A DNA stretch of 64,000 nt from Pseudomonadales bacterium (GCA_024234815.1 JACKNO010000002.1:310001-374000); one strand, 5' to 3'; shown: positions 44,151-53,308, counted from the stretch's first letter. Notes: a model not told the origin generated them from the sequence alone. Program-made: numbers and translations.

Positions 44151-46571
44151 CTAATGGCTGACTGTGCCGACCGTCGAGGACTGCACTGCCAGCCTGGTGG
44201 GGCCGCGCATCACCTGCTCTACCGCCGGCGCGCCCCTGGCCGAATCCCGGCCGCCGGGTTTCGCCATGACAAAACACCGATTCGTAAGATGGCGGATAGC
44301 GATGACATCCGGCTCGGCCTTGTCGCGATAGGAGGCCACCAAACCGGGAAGACTCGCTATAACTTCAGCGACCAGCTCCTGAATCCTGGCGTCGGGCTTC
44401 AACTCCCCGTCCAGCACCCGGTCCAGCATGTCCTGTGCCGCCCAACCCAACTCACCAAGAATGTTAGCGCCAACCGCGCGGCCATTCCCCTTAAATGTAT
44501 GGAAATGTCGTCTAATATCCCGCAGCACCTGGCCGGACTGCGGGTCCTGTGCCCAAGCCGCCCCGAGCAGCCCCAATTCCACGACAATCTCATCGGACTC
44601 CTCGAGGAACACCTCCAGGAAGTCGTCGGGAATTTGCGCATCCTGCACAGCATTCGCGGCCTCCGCGCTGACCGGATTGGTAACGTCGGCGCCCGGTGAT
44701 ACTTGCTCCAACCAGCTGTCCAGCTGGGTCGCGCGCTGCTCGGCGCAGGCAATGATGTGCGATGTGTCACCCAGCGGATCCACCAGGGAACGCTGCATGT
44801 GCAGCTCAAGCTGCGCGAACGCATCGGCGAAACAGCGGAAAGCGTCATCCTCACGCACACTTCCGGCATTGCTGGCAGCACCCAGCCACCGATGACACTG
44901 TTCTATCACCCGGCTCTCACGGGTCATGCCCGCGAAATCGAGAGCACCGCTGATCTGGCCCAGCAGCTGGATAGAAATCTCTATAGCCTTGCGCTCCGGA
45001 ATATCCTCAAGTTCATTCAGGTAGTCTCCGGCCAGGCGGTACAACAGATCCTGATCCCCCTTGCCTGCGTCCGCGTCCAGCACCGCCTGGCGCAATTCCC
45101 CATGCCCGTGGTCGGTTTTGTTCAGGTTTCGCTTCAGGGCGTTACACAGTTGCTCGACGCTCTGCGCCCCGCGAGGTTTTTTCGCGAGCGCACTGGCAAG
45201 CGCCTTGCGACGGAGGATCTGGTGCAACTGGTTTTCGATAAGCCCCATCTGCGCGAATGTGGCGGTTACAACGCTCTCCCGAAGCTCGTACTCCTTGCTG
45301 GAAAATGCGCTGGACAAACCGTGCTTCAACTTGTATTCGATATCGATTTTGACATCGACTATGCCCCTGATAACGTCGTCAACAGCCTTGTCATGCTGCG
45401 CCGCGGAATCGCGGTAACCGCCTCGATAGAGCTCGTTGAGTTTTGCCCGCACGCGGTGCAGCGTGTCGGAATGACTGATCTGCCCGGCCGCTTCCAGGCG
45501 GCAGGCTGCCGCCTCGATGGCATCAGCCGCCGTCGTATCGGACCTGTCCTCTGGTGACTGCCCTGCATCGTGCAGATCGTTTGCGCTCAGGAATTCCACT
45601 ACCTTGGTGAGCTGGCTCATTGCGCCGCTCAGCGCGGTGGTGAGCGCATCGATGTGGATCAGGCCGCGCGAGGCTTTTTCGATAGTGCTGTCATCTATAT
45701 CGAAGGCCTTGCGGATACGGGTGATATGCACGGGCTTCGACTTGCAGGCGGCGATGTAGAACAACATCTGCTGCAACTGGGCCTCATAATCGACCGCGGG
45801 GTCTATGGCGGCGCCATTTTCCCTGGCGTACTTGATCAGGAATGCACCGGTCTTGAATATCTGGGCCACGCACTCATCGGGCACTATCAGGCGGCCGGCT
45901 ATCCCCTCGCACAGACCTATCATCGCGAACCAGAAGCGCTCGACCTCCGTGCCGCTAAACAGCAGCTGCATCTTGCGGGCGATGCGCGCAACCGTCTTCA
46001 TGCCCTCGTTGACATTTTGTCCGCGCAGGGCGACCTTCGCCATTTCGAGGTACAGCGCGAGCATCACATTGGCGCGGCTTCTGACATCCTCGTCGGAGGC
46101 CGGTGTGGCATCTTCCGTTATGCCCGCCGTTGCCGGAATCTCGGTATAGAAGAACAGCGCCGGTGGCCGCGGACGCTCGCCCAGCCAGCGGCGCAGATCA
46201 TTAATATGCTGCTCCAGGCCCTGGCCGGTATCCTGGCGCGTGGCCTGGGTGTGGGCCAGATAAGCGGGCAGCACCTTCAGCGCCTGCATCAGCCCGCCCA
46301 TGGTCAGTTTGCGCCGCTCTCCCGACACCTTGTCCTTGTAGATGTAGTTGAGGCCGCGCTCCATCTCCAGGGACAACAGCTCACCCTTGCTCATACCCAG
46401 CGTTCTAAGGGTGGAGGTAATCTGGTGAACCGCCCACATACACTGCAGCAACGGCTTCTTTTCGGCGGTGTTCTTGCTGTACTCCACCAATGCGGCCTCG
46501 GCGTCTTCCGCCTGCTTGTTCATCAATCCGACCACCCACTTCAGGGCGACGATATCCGGTTTGCTAGCCAC
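44151..46571 (-). CDS. ChpA N-terminal gene: FimL/ChpA-N region plus HPt domains
   Basis: An 806-residue protein, start GTG 46571 with GGAGG 8 bases upstream. The N-terminus (IVALKWVVGLMNKQAEDAE, then MWAVHQITSTLRTLGM) matches the beginning of Pseudomonas ChpA and FimL. The middle is helical with several HPt-like bundles, most lacking His. Near residue 690 there is a real HPt motif (HFHTFKGNGRAVGAN). The C-terminus ends shortly after. In Pseudomonas these domains and the kinase are one protein of about 2400 residues; here the kinase part is a separate gene starting 47 bases later in another frame with its own ribosome site. It follows pilJ. Confidence 0.85.
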   Translation of the reverse strand: MASKPDIVALKWVVGLMNKQAEDAEAALVEYSKNTAEKKPLLQCMWAVHQITSTLRTLGMSKGELLSLEMERGLNYIYKDKVSGERRKLTMGGLMQALKVLPAYLAHTQATRQDTGQGLEQHINDLRRWLGERPRPPALFFYTEIPATAGITEDATPASDEDVRSRANVMLALYLEMAKVALRGQNVNEGMKTVARIARKMQLLFSGTEVERFWFAMIGLCEGIAGRLIVPDECVAQIFKTGAFLIKYARENGAAIDPAVDYEAQLQQMLFYIAACKSKPVHITRIRKAFDIDDSTIEKASRGLIHIDALTTALSGAMSQLTKVVEFLSANDLHDAGQSPEDRSDTTAADAIEAAACRLEAAGQISHSDTLHRVRAKLNELYRGGYRDSAAQHDKAVDDVIRGIVDVKIDIEYKLKHGLSSAFSSKEYELRESVVTATFAQMGLIENQLHQILRRKALASALAKKPRGAQSVEQLCNALKRNLNKTDHGHGELRQAVLDADAGKGDQDLLYRLAGDYLNELEDIPERKAIEISIQLLGQISGALDFAGMTRESRVIEQCHRWLGAASNAGSVREDDAFRCFADAFAQLELHMQRSLVDPLGDTSHIIACAEQRATQLDSWLEQVSPGADVTNPVSAEAANAVQDAQIPDDFLEVFLEESDEIVVELGLLGAAWAQDPQSGQVLRDIRRHFHTFKGNGRAVGANILGELGWAAQDMLDRVLDGELKPDARIQELVAEVIASLPGLVASYRDKAEPDVIAIRHLTNRCFVMAKPGGRDSARGAPAVEQVMRGPTRLAVQSSTVGTVSH

Positions 46572-46605
46572 TAGATCAACCTCCGATTTCTAAAATACAC
46601 ATCTA

Positions 46606-46624
46606 CCGGGACACAAAAGCCCGG
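46606..46624 (-). other. Hairpin between pilJ and the first chpA gene
   Basis: CCGGG / CCCGG with a 9-base loop in the 64-base gap after the pilJ stop. No T-run follows on the minus strand; it could slow transcript decay or set the pilJ to chpA expression ratio. Confidence 0.3.
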
Positions 46625-46635
46625 AGGCGTGAAAA

Positions 46636-48729
46636 TCACACCGATGCCCGCACCTGCTCAGCATCTTCCAGGGCGCTCATGTCTTCTTCCAGGTATACCC
46701 GTGGCGCCACCCCGATCTGCTCGAGATCCTCGATCCGGGTGCGTACCGCCCCCGCCATCGCGTTACTGCCGCCAGACCTGAACTGAGCCAGACTCTCGGA
46801 CGCGTCGCGCATGGTTTTTTGCAACCTGGCCACGCCCAGCTTGGTAAATTCGCTGAATTTGCCGATTTCCAGGTTGCGCTCGCGAATCTGGGTCATCGAA
46901 CTGTTCATGTGCAGTGCGCTCACGGTGGATTGTCCAGCCGCCTCGTCGACCGAGCGGATGATGGAACTGATCGCCGCCGAGCCCGAGTTGATCTCTTCCA
47001 GGGAGCTGTCCAGTCGCTCGATATATTCCAGGATGGTTACGACAGTCCCCACCGTGTTTTCCATACTGGCCAGGTTTTCGGCCGACATGTTCTGCAACAT
47101 GCGCACCTCGGAGATAATCTTGCGCCCCTCCTCGCCCGCTTCGCGCAGCAGGTCCGCGATGGACTCGGCGATACCCAGGAATGGCCGGCCGTACTCGCCC
47201 GCTTTTTCCGCCTCGATCCTGGTGTTGATAGCAACTACCGAGATCTTGGTGTTCAGCGCCTGGATGTATTCGGCCGCCGCGGTAACCGACTGAATCAGTT
47301 CGCCCTGGCGTTTTGCCGACTTGGATGTTTCCTGCACCGATTCCCTTACGTGGACTGATGCCTTTGACATCTCCTTGGTCATTTCGTAGCCCTGGGCTAC
47401 CTGCTGGCAGTTGCGATCGGATGTCCTGGACGCCTCCGCAGTAGAGGTCTTGATCTCTTCACTGGTCCTGACCATTTCGTCCGCCGCGGTAATGGATTCA
47501 CCCACCGAGTGCGTGAGTTCCTTGCCTTTTTCCACGAGACTGCGGGCCGAAACGCCGATCTTGTTGATCTCCTGTACGGACAGCTCGAAGGGCGCAAGAA
47601 TGTTATCGATCATGCCCCGCTGTTGTCCTATCGCGGTGTTGATCTGGCGCGAGATTGCGGACAGCGCGGCATTATCCTCGGAGACACGAACACTCAGGTC
47701 GCCACCGGCAATTTTCTCCAGCGCGGCATTGATTTCGGCCACACCCTGCCTGACGAGCACGGTGCGACGGCGCTGGTAGATGTACTGAAACACCACCAGG
47801 CCCAGCATCAGCAGCGCGGCCGCTGCCAGGTATTCCAGCGCGGGAGAAGCACCCTCGACGGGGCCGCCTGCCAGTTCATCAGCGCCAGAGACCAGCGCGT
47901 CCAGGGCCTCGTCGAGCGAGTCTGCGGATGACAAAATGCTATCGCGGGCCGCGGCGGCTTCCGCAAGTTCGGGCGCACTGGCCACTATGCGATCGACGGA
48001 AGTGGATACCGTGGAAAACTTGCGAAACGCAGAACTCATTGCCCCCACGGCGTCGGGATCGGTCACCTGCCTGATCTCGCGGCTTTCATCACCCCGTGTC
48101 AGCAGCTCGATATTGCGAAGCAGTTCGGATGAGTCGGCACGCAGCTCCCGCGCTGCGGCGCCGTCCCCGGGATTTCCGGCCAGGATGCTGTTGATATTCC
48201 TGTTGATTCGCTCATTCAGCCAGAGATTCTTCTGCGCCAGTGAGTTTGTCGCCGAACCGTACTTCTGCTGGCGGGCGACGTCTGCCACCGTTGAGAACTC
48301 GGCCTGCATGGACTCCATCTGGTTCGCGTACTGTTCGACGACATTGTGTACAAAAACGATCTCCGGCCCTGCATCGATGAGCGCCTGGGCGGCGCGCTTC
48401 ACAGGCTGCCAGGCAACGTCAACCACGCTGAGTTCACCGGCGAGCTGTTCGGCGCGGACAAGGCTTTTCTGCTCGTCAAAATGGGCAACCCTGCGTGCGA
48501 GGTCCTTGAAGGTCGCTTCCCGCCCCTGTGCACTCTGCCATGCACTGGCGGCGATCTGGCGGCCTATAAGACGCATTTCCTCCGCGGCGAAGCGGCTCTC
48601 CATCCCCACCGACGCGTCATCCGCCAGGACCGGTTGACTGTAAAGGAACTGTCCCAGGCAGGCCGCCATCCCGATACCGGTCAATACTGCCCGCAGTTTG
48701 GATACGGGTTTGATCGCTTTGTTATTCAT
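46636..48729 (-). CDS. pilJ: Type IV pilus chemoreceptor PilJ
   Basis: A 697-residue methyl-accepting chemotaxis-type receptor. Start ATG 48729 with GAGGAAAAAGG upstream; it overlaps the pilI stop by 8 bases. N-terminal TM/signal (AVLTGIGMAACLGQFLYS), a long helical periplasmic domain (about 35-295), a second TM (LAAAALLMLGLVVFQYIYQRR), HAMP, then the cytoplasmic signalling hairpin. The tip reads INTRIEAEKAGEYGRPFLGIAESI, in which the usual E-A-ARAGE is replaced as in PilJ proteins. Senses surface contact/pilin state and signals to the Chp kinase. The tail is acidic, with no CheR-binding pentapeptide. Confidence 0.92.
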   Translation of the reverse strand: MNNKAIKPVSKLRAVLTGIGMAACLGQFLYSQPVLADDASVGMESRFAAEEMRLIGRQIAASAWQSAQGREATFKDLARRVAHFDEQKSLVRAEQLAGELSVVDVAWQPVKRAAQALIDAGPEIVFVHNVVEQYANQMESMQAEFSTVADVARQQKYGSATNSLAQKNLWLNERINRNINSILAGNPGDGAAARELRADSSELLRNIELLTRGDESREIRQVTDPDAVGAMSSAFRKFSTVSTSVDRIVASAPELAEAAAARDSILSSADSLDEALDALVSGADELAGGPVEGASPALEYLAAAALLMLGLVVFQYIYQRRRTVLVRQGVAEINAALEKIAGGDLSVRVSEDNAALSAISRQINTAIGQQRGMIDNILAPFELSVQEINKIGVSARSLVEKGKELTHSVGESITAADEMVRTSEEIKTSTAEASRTSDRNCQQVAQGYEMTKEMSKASVHVRESVQETSKSAKRQGELIQSVTAAAEYIQALNTKISVVAINTRIEAEKAGEYGRPFLGIAESIADLLREAGEEGRKIISEVRMLQNMSAENLASMENTVGTVVTILEYIERLDSSLEEINSGSAAISSIIRSVDEAAGQSTVSALHMNSSMTQIRERNLEIGKFSEFTKLGVARLQKTMRDASESLAQFRSGGSNAMAGAVRTRIEDLEQIGVAPRVYLEEDMSALEDAEQVRASV

Positions 48730-49288
48730 CGCCTTTTTCCTCGTTTGAAACCGCGCCCAGTGCTGCCGCATTTGACAGCTCGCTGTCGGCCACCAATCTC
48801 TCTATGTCCAGAACCGCCAGAAAGCGGTCACCATCACTGAAACCGCCCAGGGTAAACTCAGTAAAATCTTCATCGACTGGATGGCGCAGGTCGCGCTCCT
48901 CCAGCGGAAACTTCATGTCCTGCTCCACCGCGCTGAGGGTGACGCCGAAGTAAAAGCCAGGTCTGCGAATGACCATGCAGAAGTCGCGAACCCTGCCCGC
49001 ATAGGGCCGGTGACGGAAAAACACATCGCCGCTGATTATCGGCAACAGCCCGCCCATATACGCCGCCACACCCATTACCCAGGGCTTGGTGCCGGGAATC
49101 GGGGTGACAGCCGGTGTCTCCACGATTTCATCGATCTCCCCGGCGCCCACCAGCAGCGGGACCCCGGCAATCCCAAGTGAAGTGCCGATCCACATCATGG
49201 GAGCGCTTGCCAGAGCGGGCGACGCCACACCGTTGTCGGCATAGGCTTGCTCCAGCATCGCCACCGCGTGACGTGCATGACTGGACAT
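48722..49288 (-). CDS. pilI: CheW-like adaptor PilI
   Basis: A 188-residue CheW-family protein coupling PilJ to the Chp kinase. Conserved blocks: WIGTSLGIAGVPLLVGAGEIDEIVE, the turn TPIPGTKPWVMGVAAYMGGLLPIISG, and RDFCMVIRRPGFYFGVTLSAVEQ. It starts 3 bases after the pilG stop and overlaps pilJ at its end, so all three are translated as a unit. The order pilG-pilI-pilJ matches other gammaproteobacteria apart from the missing pilH. Confidence 0.88.
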   Translation of the reverse strand: MSSHARHAVAMLEQAYADNGVASPALASAPMMWIGTSLGIAGVPLLVGAGEIDEIVETPAVTPIPGTKPWVMGVAAYMGGLLPIISGDVFFRHRPYAGRVRDFCMVIRRPGFYFGVTLSAVEQDMKFPLEERDLRHPVDEDFTEFTLGGFSDGDRFLAVLDIERLVADSELSNAAALGAVSNEEKGDE

Positions 49289-49291
49289 GGA

Positions 49292-49702
49292 TCAGGCTGC
49301 CTTGCGCTTGCTGGTGTGCTTGTAGATCAGTTGCCGCAAAACACGCTCGGAAGGAATCTTGGTCACATGCGCTGTGGCCCCGCGAGCCTGCCCCTTGGCG
49401 ATATCGAAAATGCCGTCCGACGAGGACAACATCACCACCGGCGTGTTGCAGGTGGCCTCCGCATTGCGGATCAGGGTGCAGGTCTGGTAGCCATCCAGCT
49501 CCGGCATGGTGATATCCAGGAAGATGAGATCCGGCTTGAAGCGCCGCAGCATTCCCAGCGCCTTATAGCCATCCTCCGCACATTCCACTTCACAGCCCAT
49601 ACCCTTGAGCGTGTATGACATCATCATGCGGATGGTCTTTGCATCATCCACAATGGCGATTTTCACACCCGATATGTCGAATTCTTCTTGTTGATCATTC
49701 AT
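49292..49702 (-). CDS. pilG: PilG-like single-domain response regulator
   Basis: A 136-residue receiver-only protein. Acidic pocket IAIVDDAKTIR (17-27), phospho-acceptor Asp63 (IFLDITMPELDGYQTC), and MLSSSDGIFDIAKGQ. The DGYQTC-L-I-N and SSxDGxFD-AKG blocks are PilG-type rather than PilH-type. The invariant Lys is kept, but the following Pro is displaced (THVTKIPSERV instead of KPF). ATG 49702 has GAGGG about 8 bases upstream. It is the first gene of the pil-chp operon, with a perfect CRP-type palindrome 28 bases before its start. Confidence 0.88.
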   Translation of the reverse strand: MNDQQEEFDISGVKIAIVDDAKTIRMMMSYTLKGMGCEVECAEDGYKALGMLRRFKPDLIFLDITMPELDGYQTCTLIRNAEATCNTPVVMLSSSDGIFDIAKGQARGATAHVTKIPSERVLRQLIYKHTSKRKAA

Positions 49703-49729
49703 TGTCGCCCTCGGCTTTCTATCCAGTCC

Positions 49730-49745
49730 TGTGATGCACATCACA
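49730..49745. promoter_or_regulatory. Perfect CRP/Vfr-type site upstream of pilG
   Basis: TGTGATGCACATCACA is a complete 16-base palindrome with the canonical TGTGA-N6-TCACA half-sites of CRP and Vfr. It lies 28 bases upstream of the pilG start codon. That is too close to the start for ordinary class I or II activation of a downstream transcript, so a repressor or road-block role, or an undetected downstream start, is possible. Confidence 0.65.
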
Positions 49746-49859
49746 ACAAAGGTTGCCAACACAGTATTCGTGCGGCAGGCCATGGCCATCAAGGAAAAAC
49801 TGGAGATTTAGAAAGAAACTGGATTTTTTACCGGGAGCGCCCGTGAATCCGCCCCGGCC

Positions 49860-49890
49860 GGCGGGACGCCGGGCGAAGCGAGGCCCCGCC
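49860..49890. other. GC-rich inverted repeat downstream of the 205-residue gene
   Basis: GGCGGG (49860-49865) and CCCGCC (49885-49890) flank a GC-rich centre in the 217-base gap between the 205-residue gene and pilG; further GC-rich blocks follow to 49918. No T-run on the minus strand. It could be a terminator-like structure separating the two operons. Confidence 0.3.
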
Positions 49891-49919
49891 AGGCGCGGGC
49901 TGCGGGGCGTGCCGGTGGC

Positions 49920-50537
49920 TTACTGCGCGGGGAACATATAGTTCCTGAAGGGCTCGAGGTGGCCGGGTTGGAAGTCCTGGATCTCATAAATATTGAATTT
50001 CTGCATCAGTGTGAGGCAGCGCTGAAAGACCGTATCCGCATCATAGGCGGAGGGCGGAATCGCATACTCGGCGGTGAGCTGGGCAAAAATCATCGAGGCG
50101 ATCTCCCGACGCGTTCTGTCTTCCCGGTACATGCCGTGGCTTATGGGCGAAGAGACAATCGGTGAGCCGTAGACCAGAAAGGCCTCCCAGCGCCTCGCGT
50201 CCTGGTTGTCCTGTAACTGGGCAACGAGGAATTTCACAAGGTTGTGCAAATCCAGCCGGGATGGCAGGACATCCTTCTGCAACCAGTTGCGCACCTCGGA
50301 TTCCCGCCAGCCGCTGTTTATTCCCATAACCCCGATCACGCGGCCCTCGGTTTGCGCGGGCGCGGCGCCGGCCAGGTCCCACAGCATATTGAGGCGTGCC
50401 GAGAAGCCGGGACACAGTGGCAACTGGGTGTCGGCAATACGCTGGTATTCTTCGGCGTATTCCTGCACCGATTTCCGCTGGCCATGGGCAGGGCCGCCCG
50501 CCCTGCTCCCGCCACTCTGCTCCCGTGTCGCTGCCAT
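49920..50537 (-). CDS. Hypothetical protein linked to the AAA+ regulator
   Basis: A 205-residue soluble protein; ATG 50537 has GGAGG 6 bases upstream. The first 25 residues are low complexity (Gly, Ser, Arg); the rest is helical with conserved-looking aromatic blocks (FSARLNMLWDLAGAAP, GRVIGVMGINSGWRESEVRNWLQ, RRWEAFLVYGSPIVSSP, SHGMYREDRTRREIASMIFAQLTAEY). It contains a hint of a helix-turn-helix (SEVRNWLQKDVLPSRLDLHNLVKFL in pieces), so DNA binding is possible. It follows the AAA+ regulator by 15 bases and is very likely co-transcribed. No family recognised. Confidence 0.65.
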   Translation of the reverse strand: MAATREQSGGSRAGGPAHGQRKSVQEYAEEYQRIADTQLPLCPGFSARLNMLWDLAGAAPAQTEGRVIGVMGINSGWRESEVRNWLQKDVLPSRLDLHNLVKFLVAQLQDNQDARRWEAFLVYGSPIVSSPISHGMYREDRTRREIASMIFAQLTAEYAIPPSAYDADTVFQRCLTLMQKFNIYEIQDFQPGHLEPFRNYMFPAQ

Positions 50538-50552
50538 TACTGGCCTCCGTGA

Positions 50553-53138
50553 TTACTGTTCGAGAAATTCCTGTAAGCGTTTGTGATACGTCGGCGTGGA
50601 TACGCCCATTATCCTGGCCCTGTCCGCGACGCTCAGGCCCTGGCACTGGTTGACCACGTGCGACAGCAACAGGGCTTCAAGCAACTGCTGCGGCGGTTGC
50701 GTCGTCGGCGCGGCTTCGCGCACCCACTGCCGGATCAGCCGCCTCGGCGTCTGCCAGAGGGAACTGGCACTGCGCTCGTGATCGCGCGACAACACTTTTG
50801 GCATCCAGCGCCCGATATTGCGCGGTTTGGTCTGCAGGAAATCCGCGGCGGCGCGCATATTGTCGCGAAAGCGCTCGCATACGGCCAGTATCACTTCGTC
50901 GTCCAGCCAGGCGCCAAGTGGCTTGATCGCCTCCAATTGCAGCAGGCTGTGCAATGCCTCGCCCAGGGCTACGCCCAGTTCCTCCAGCGTTGTGGGGGAA
51001 TACGCCTCCTCCTCTGGTTGCGTTTCCACCAGAACCTGCAGATAGGCGCGCTTCTGGCCGGGAACCCCGGAACCGGTGGCGGAAAGTCCCTTGAAAATAC
51101 CCAGATCCACCGGCGTCAGCCATTCCTTCTCGGTCTTGTCCAGGGCGCTGACAATGCACTGGCGCATCTCACTGATGTTGCCCGGCCAGTCGTGCTGGAG
51201 CATGGCCTGTTCCGCATCCGGCGTAAACCCGATCACCCTGCGATCGCGACGACTCGCCTCCTGGGCCAGGATTTTATGAGCCCAGCGCAACACCGCCCGC
51301 TTGCGATCCTTGATCGGCGGCACCCGTATGGGATAGGCGGCGAACACGCTCGCGAGCCTGTCGTTCAAGCCGCCGTGGCGCACAAGGTACTCGAGATTGT
51401 CGGGGAACAGGGCGATGATTCGCGCTGCCGGCAGGTAGCGGGGCGGGCTGGTGTCGGCAAGCACGCGGCTGCCGATCTGCCGCGCCAGTTTGAGCTGGGC
51501 GTCCGGATTCATCAGGTGCGGCGACTTGAATACCAGGGTCTTCCCGGCCGAACGTTCCAGCACCCGGGCTATCCTGTTGAGCGCATCCTTGCGGCTGCGA
51601 AACTCGCGGCAATCCACCGATACCAGTTGATCGGGCTCGGCGCCTGTTTCCTGGTGGATGACTTTCGCCACGTAAAGCTTGCCGGTACCGCGCGGCCCTA
51701 TGATAGCGACAGGGACATCCAGTCGAGACAGGAAAATGGCCTGGTCGATGGCGCCTTCCATGTTGTCGCCGACATACCCGTCTATCCGCTCCTCCACAGG
51801 TCTTGGCGCCGCGACCTGCGGCAATTCAGGTACATCACCCGCCTGGCGCCAGTCGGCGAACGAGGACAACTGCGTTGCCAGGTGGTGCAAAGCCGACACA
51901 TTCGGGGAAAATCTAGCGGACCCGGTGCCGGCTTCCTTGTCGTACTGCAGCGCGATAAAGCCCAGCAAGTGCTCATAACGCCTGAGGGAAAATACGGTGG
52001 CAGGCGATTTCGCGGAGGCTATAACGTCGAGTTTGCGCAGCTGCGCGCTGTCAATTTTGCGCGCGAGTTGTCGCAGCTCTCGCGGTAGCTGCTTCTCACT
52101 CGCCGGGGTCGCTGCAGAATCCGCGGCGAGGCCCGCGCTGACACACTCAAAGCCGTCATCAAAACGCCGCCGATAAAACGCCGCCGCAAACACCCCCGGC
52201 TGGTCCAGAATGAGGGCGATAACCCGCCATAGATAGTCCGGTGCATGCTGCGGGTCGGCCGCCAGTGTTGCCAGGGATGCAAGGAAGGCCTGCGACCCGT
52301 GTCCACTATACGCTTGGCCAAAGATACCCTCGGCACCCGCCGCGCCTGCCGCCAGCGACTGGCAGTCCCGTTCGCTGGCTGCCGCTATCAATTCGCCGGA
52401 GGCGACCCGCTGCAAGCGCAACAGTGCATTGTTTGCCGCAATCAGCACCGCCAGCGGACTGTCACCTTCGTGGCACTGGGCAAGGCCAATGCGTATCCGC
52501 GCGCCACCATCGACGAGCGGCGTAAGATGGGACAGCAGGGCCCGGCTGATGTCCTGGCCCTGGTCAATCGTGGTATCGCGCAAGACAATGGGGATGGTCG
52601 ACCCCACCGGCATGCCCACGTCGTCCGGCGAGGGAACTATCTGCTGCAGGCTGAAGCGTATATCTATCATGAGCCTGGCGATGTCCGCATTGTCAGGAAG
52701 CGTCACGTAGTCCGGATCATCTATTCCCAATACCGCAACCACGTCGCCGGTGCCAAGATCCGGGGCAAACTGCCGGTCCTGCCCGGAAGCGAGACTGAAT
52801 AGCAGCAGCACCATCGCCTCGCGCCCGTCCTGAAGCTGCGGGAAAAGATAGCCACCTGCCACCAGGTCACCAACGCCGGAAGGGTGTAACAACATGGGAG
52901 ACAGCGCTGCGCGAAAACCCGAGCGCACGGCCCCCGCCAACGGCAATTCTGTTTCGCCGGATACACCCAGCGCGTCCCGCCAGCCCAGTCCTTGAATTTT
53001 CTTCGCCGGCCGCCCGAGCATTGCCGCCGCCGCAGGGTTGCAGAAGTAGACTTTTTCGCTGTTACGATCCAGAAAAAGTACCGCGGCCTCCGACATCTCC
53101 TGAAAGTAATTTTCGCCAATCATAGATTGCTTTACCAC
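50553..53138 (-). CDS. PAS/GAF/AAA+ regulator resembling sigma-54 activators but without GAFTGA
   Basis: About 861 residues. I chose GTG 53138 because AAGGG lies 7 bases upstream; ATG 53123 is the alternative. Order: PAS-like (AVLFLDRNSEKVYFCNPAAAAML), a middle region faintly like a decayed GGDEF (RIRIGLAQCHEGDSPLAVLIAANNAL in pieces), a GAF-like region (about 260-420), an AAA+ domain with Walker A GPRGTGKLYVAK (near 479), a weak Walker B (TLVFKSPHL), and HDWPGNISEMR, then a C-terminal HTH (SVADRARIMGVSTPTYHKRL). The stretch where GAFTGA sits in sigma-54 activators is missing. Function unknown; not expected to activate sigma-54. Confidence 0.75.
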   Translation of the reverse strand: MVKQSMIGENYFQEMSEAAVLFLDRNSEKVYFCNPAAAAMLGRPAKKIQGLGWRDALGVSGETELPLAGAVRSGFRAALSPMLLHPSGVGDLVAGGYLFPQLQDGREAMVLLLFSLASGQDRQFAPDLGTGDVVAVLGIDDPDYVTLPDNADIARLMIDIRFSLQQIVPSPDDVGMPVGSTIPIVLRDTTIDQGQDISRALLSHLTPLVDGGARIRIGLAQCHEGDSPLAVLIAANNALLRLQRVASGELIAAASERDCQSLAAGAAGAEGIFGQAYSGHGSQAFLASLATLAADPQHAPDYLWRVIALILDQPGVFAAAFYRRRFDDGFECVSAGLAADSAATPASEKQLPRELRQLARKIDSAQLRKLDVIASAKSPATVFSLRRYEHLLGFIALQYDKEAGTGSARFSPNVSALHHLATQLSSFADWRQAGDVPELPQVAAPRPVEERIDGYVGDNMEGAIDQAIFLSRLDVPVAIIGPRGTGKLYVAKVIHQETGAEPDQLVSVDCREFRSRKDALNRIARVLERSAGKTLVFKSPHLMNPDAQLKLARQIGSRVLADTSPPRYLPAARIIALFPDNLEYLVRHGGLNDRLASVFAAYPIRVPPIKDRKRAVLRWAHKILAQEASRRDRRVIGFTPDAEQAMLQHDWPGNISEMRQCIVSALDKTEKEWLTPVDLGIFKGLSATGSGVPGQKRAYLQVLVETQPEEEAYSPTTLEELGVALGEALHSLLQLEAIKPLGAWLDDEVILAVCERFRDNMRAAADFLQTKPRNIGRWMPKVLSRDHERSASSLWQTPRRLIRQWVREAAPTTQPPQQLLEALLLSHVVNQCQGLSVADRARIMGVSTPTYHKRLQEFLEQ

Positions 53139-53308
53139 TGCCCTACCCTTGTCTACGAAGCACTGCCGGGCCGTCAATCCTGCCCCGGGGGCTGGCTATC
53201 CCTATAAGAATTATTGCGCCAGCGTCCTATCATCCCATAGCTGCGGCCCGACGCGTACCCGTATTATCCGACTCGTGCCCGGGTTTTGTAGCGGCCGCCA
53301 GATTTCGC

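Noticed and set aside
44104..44277. Upstream extension of the kinase gene to 44277
   Set aside because: The added 58 residues lie inside the neighbouring gene in another frame, have odd composition, and the GGAGG before GTG 44103 fixes the start.
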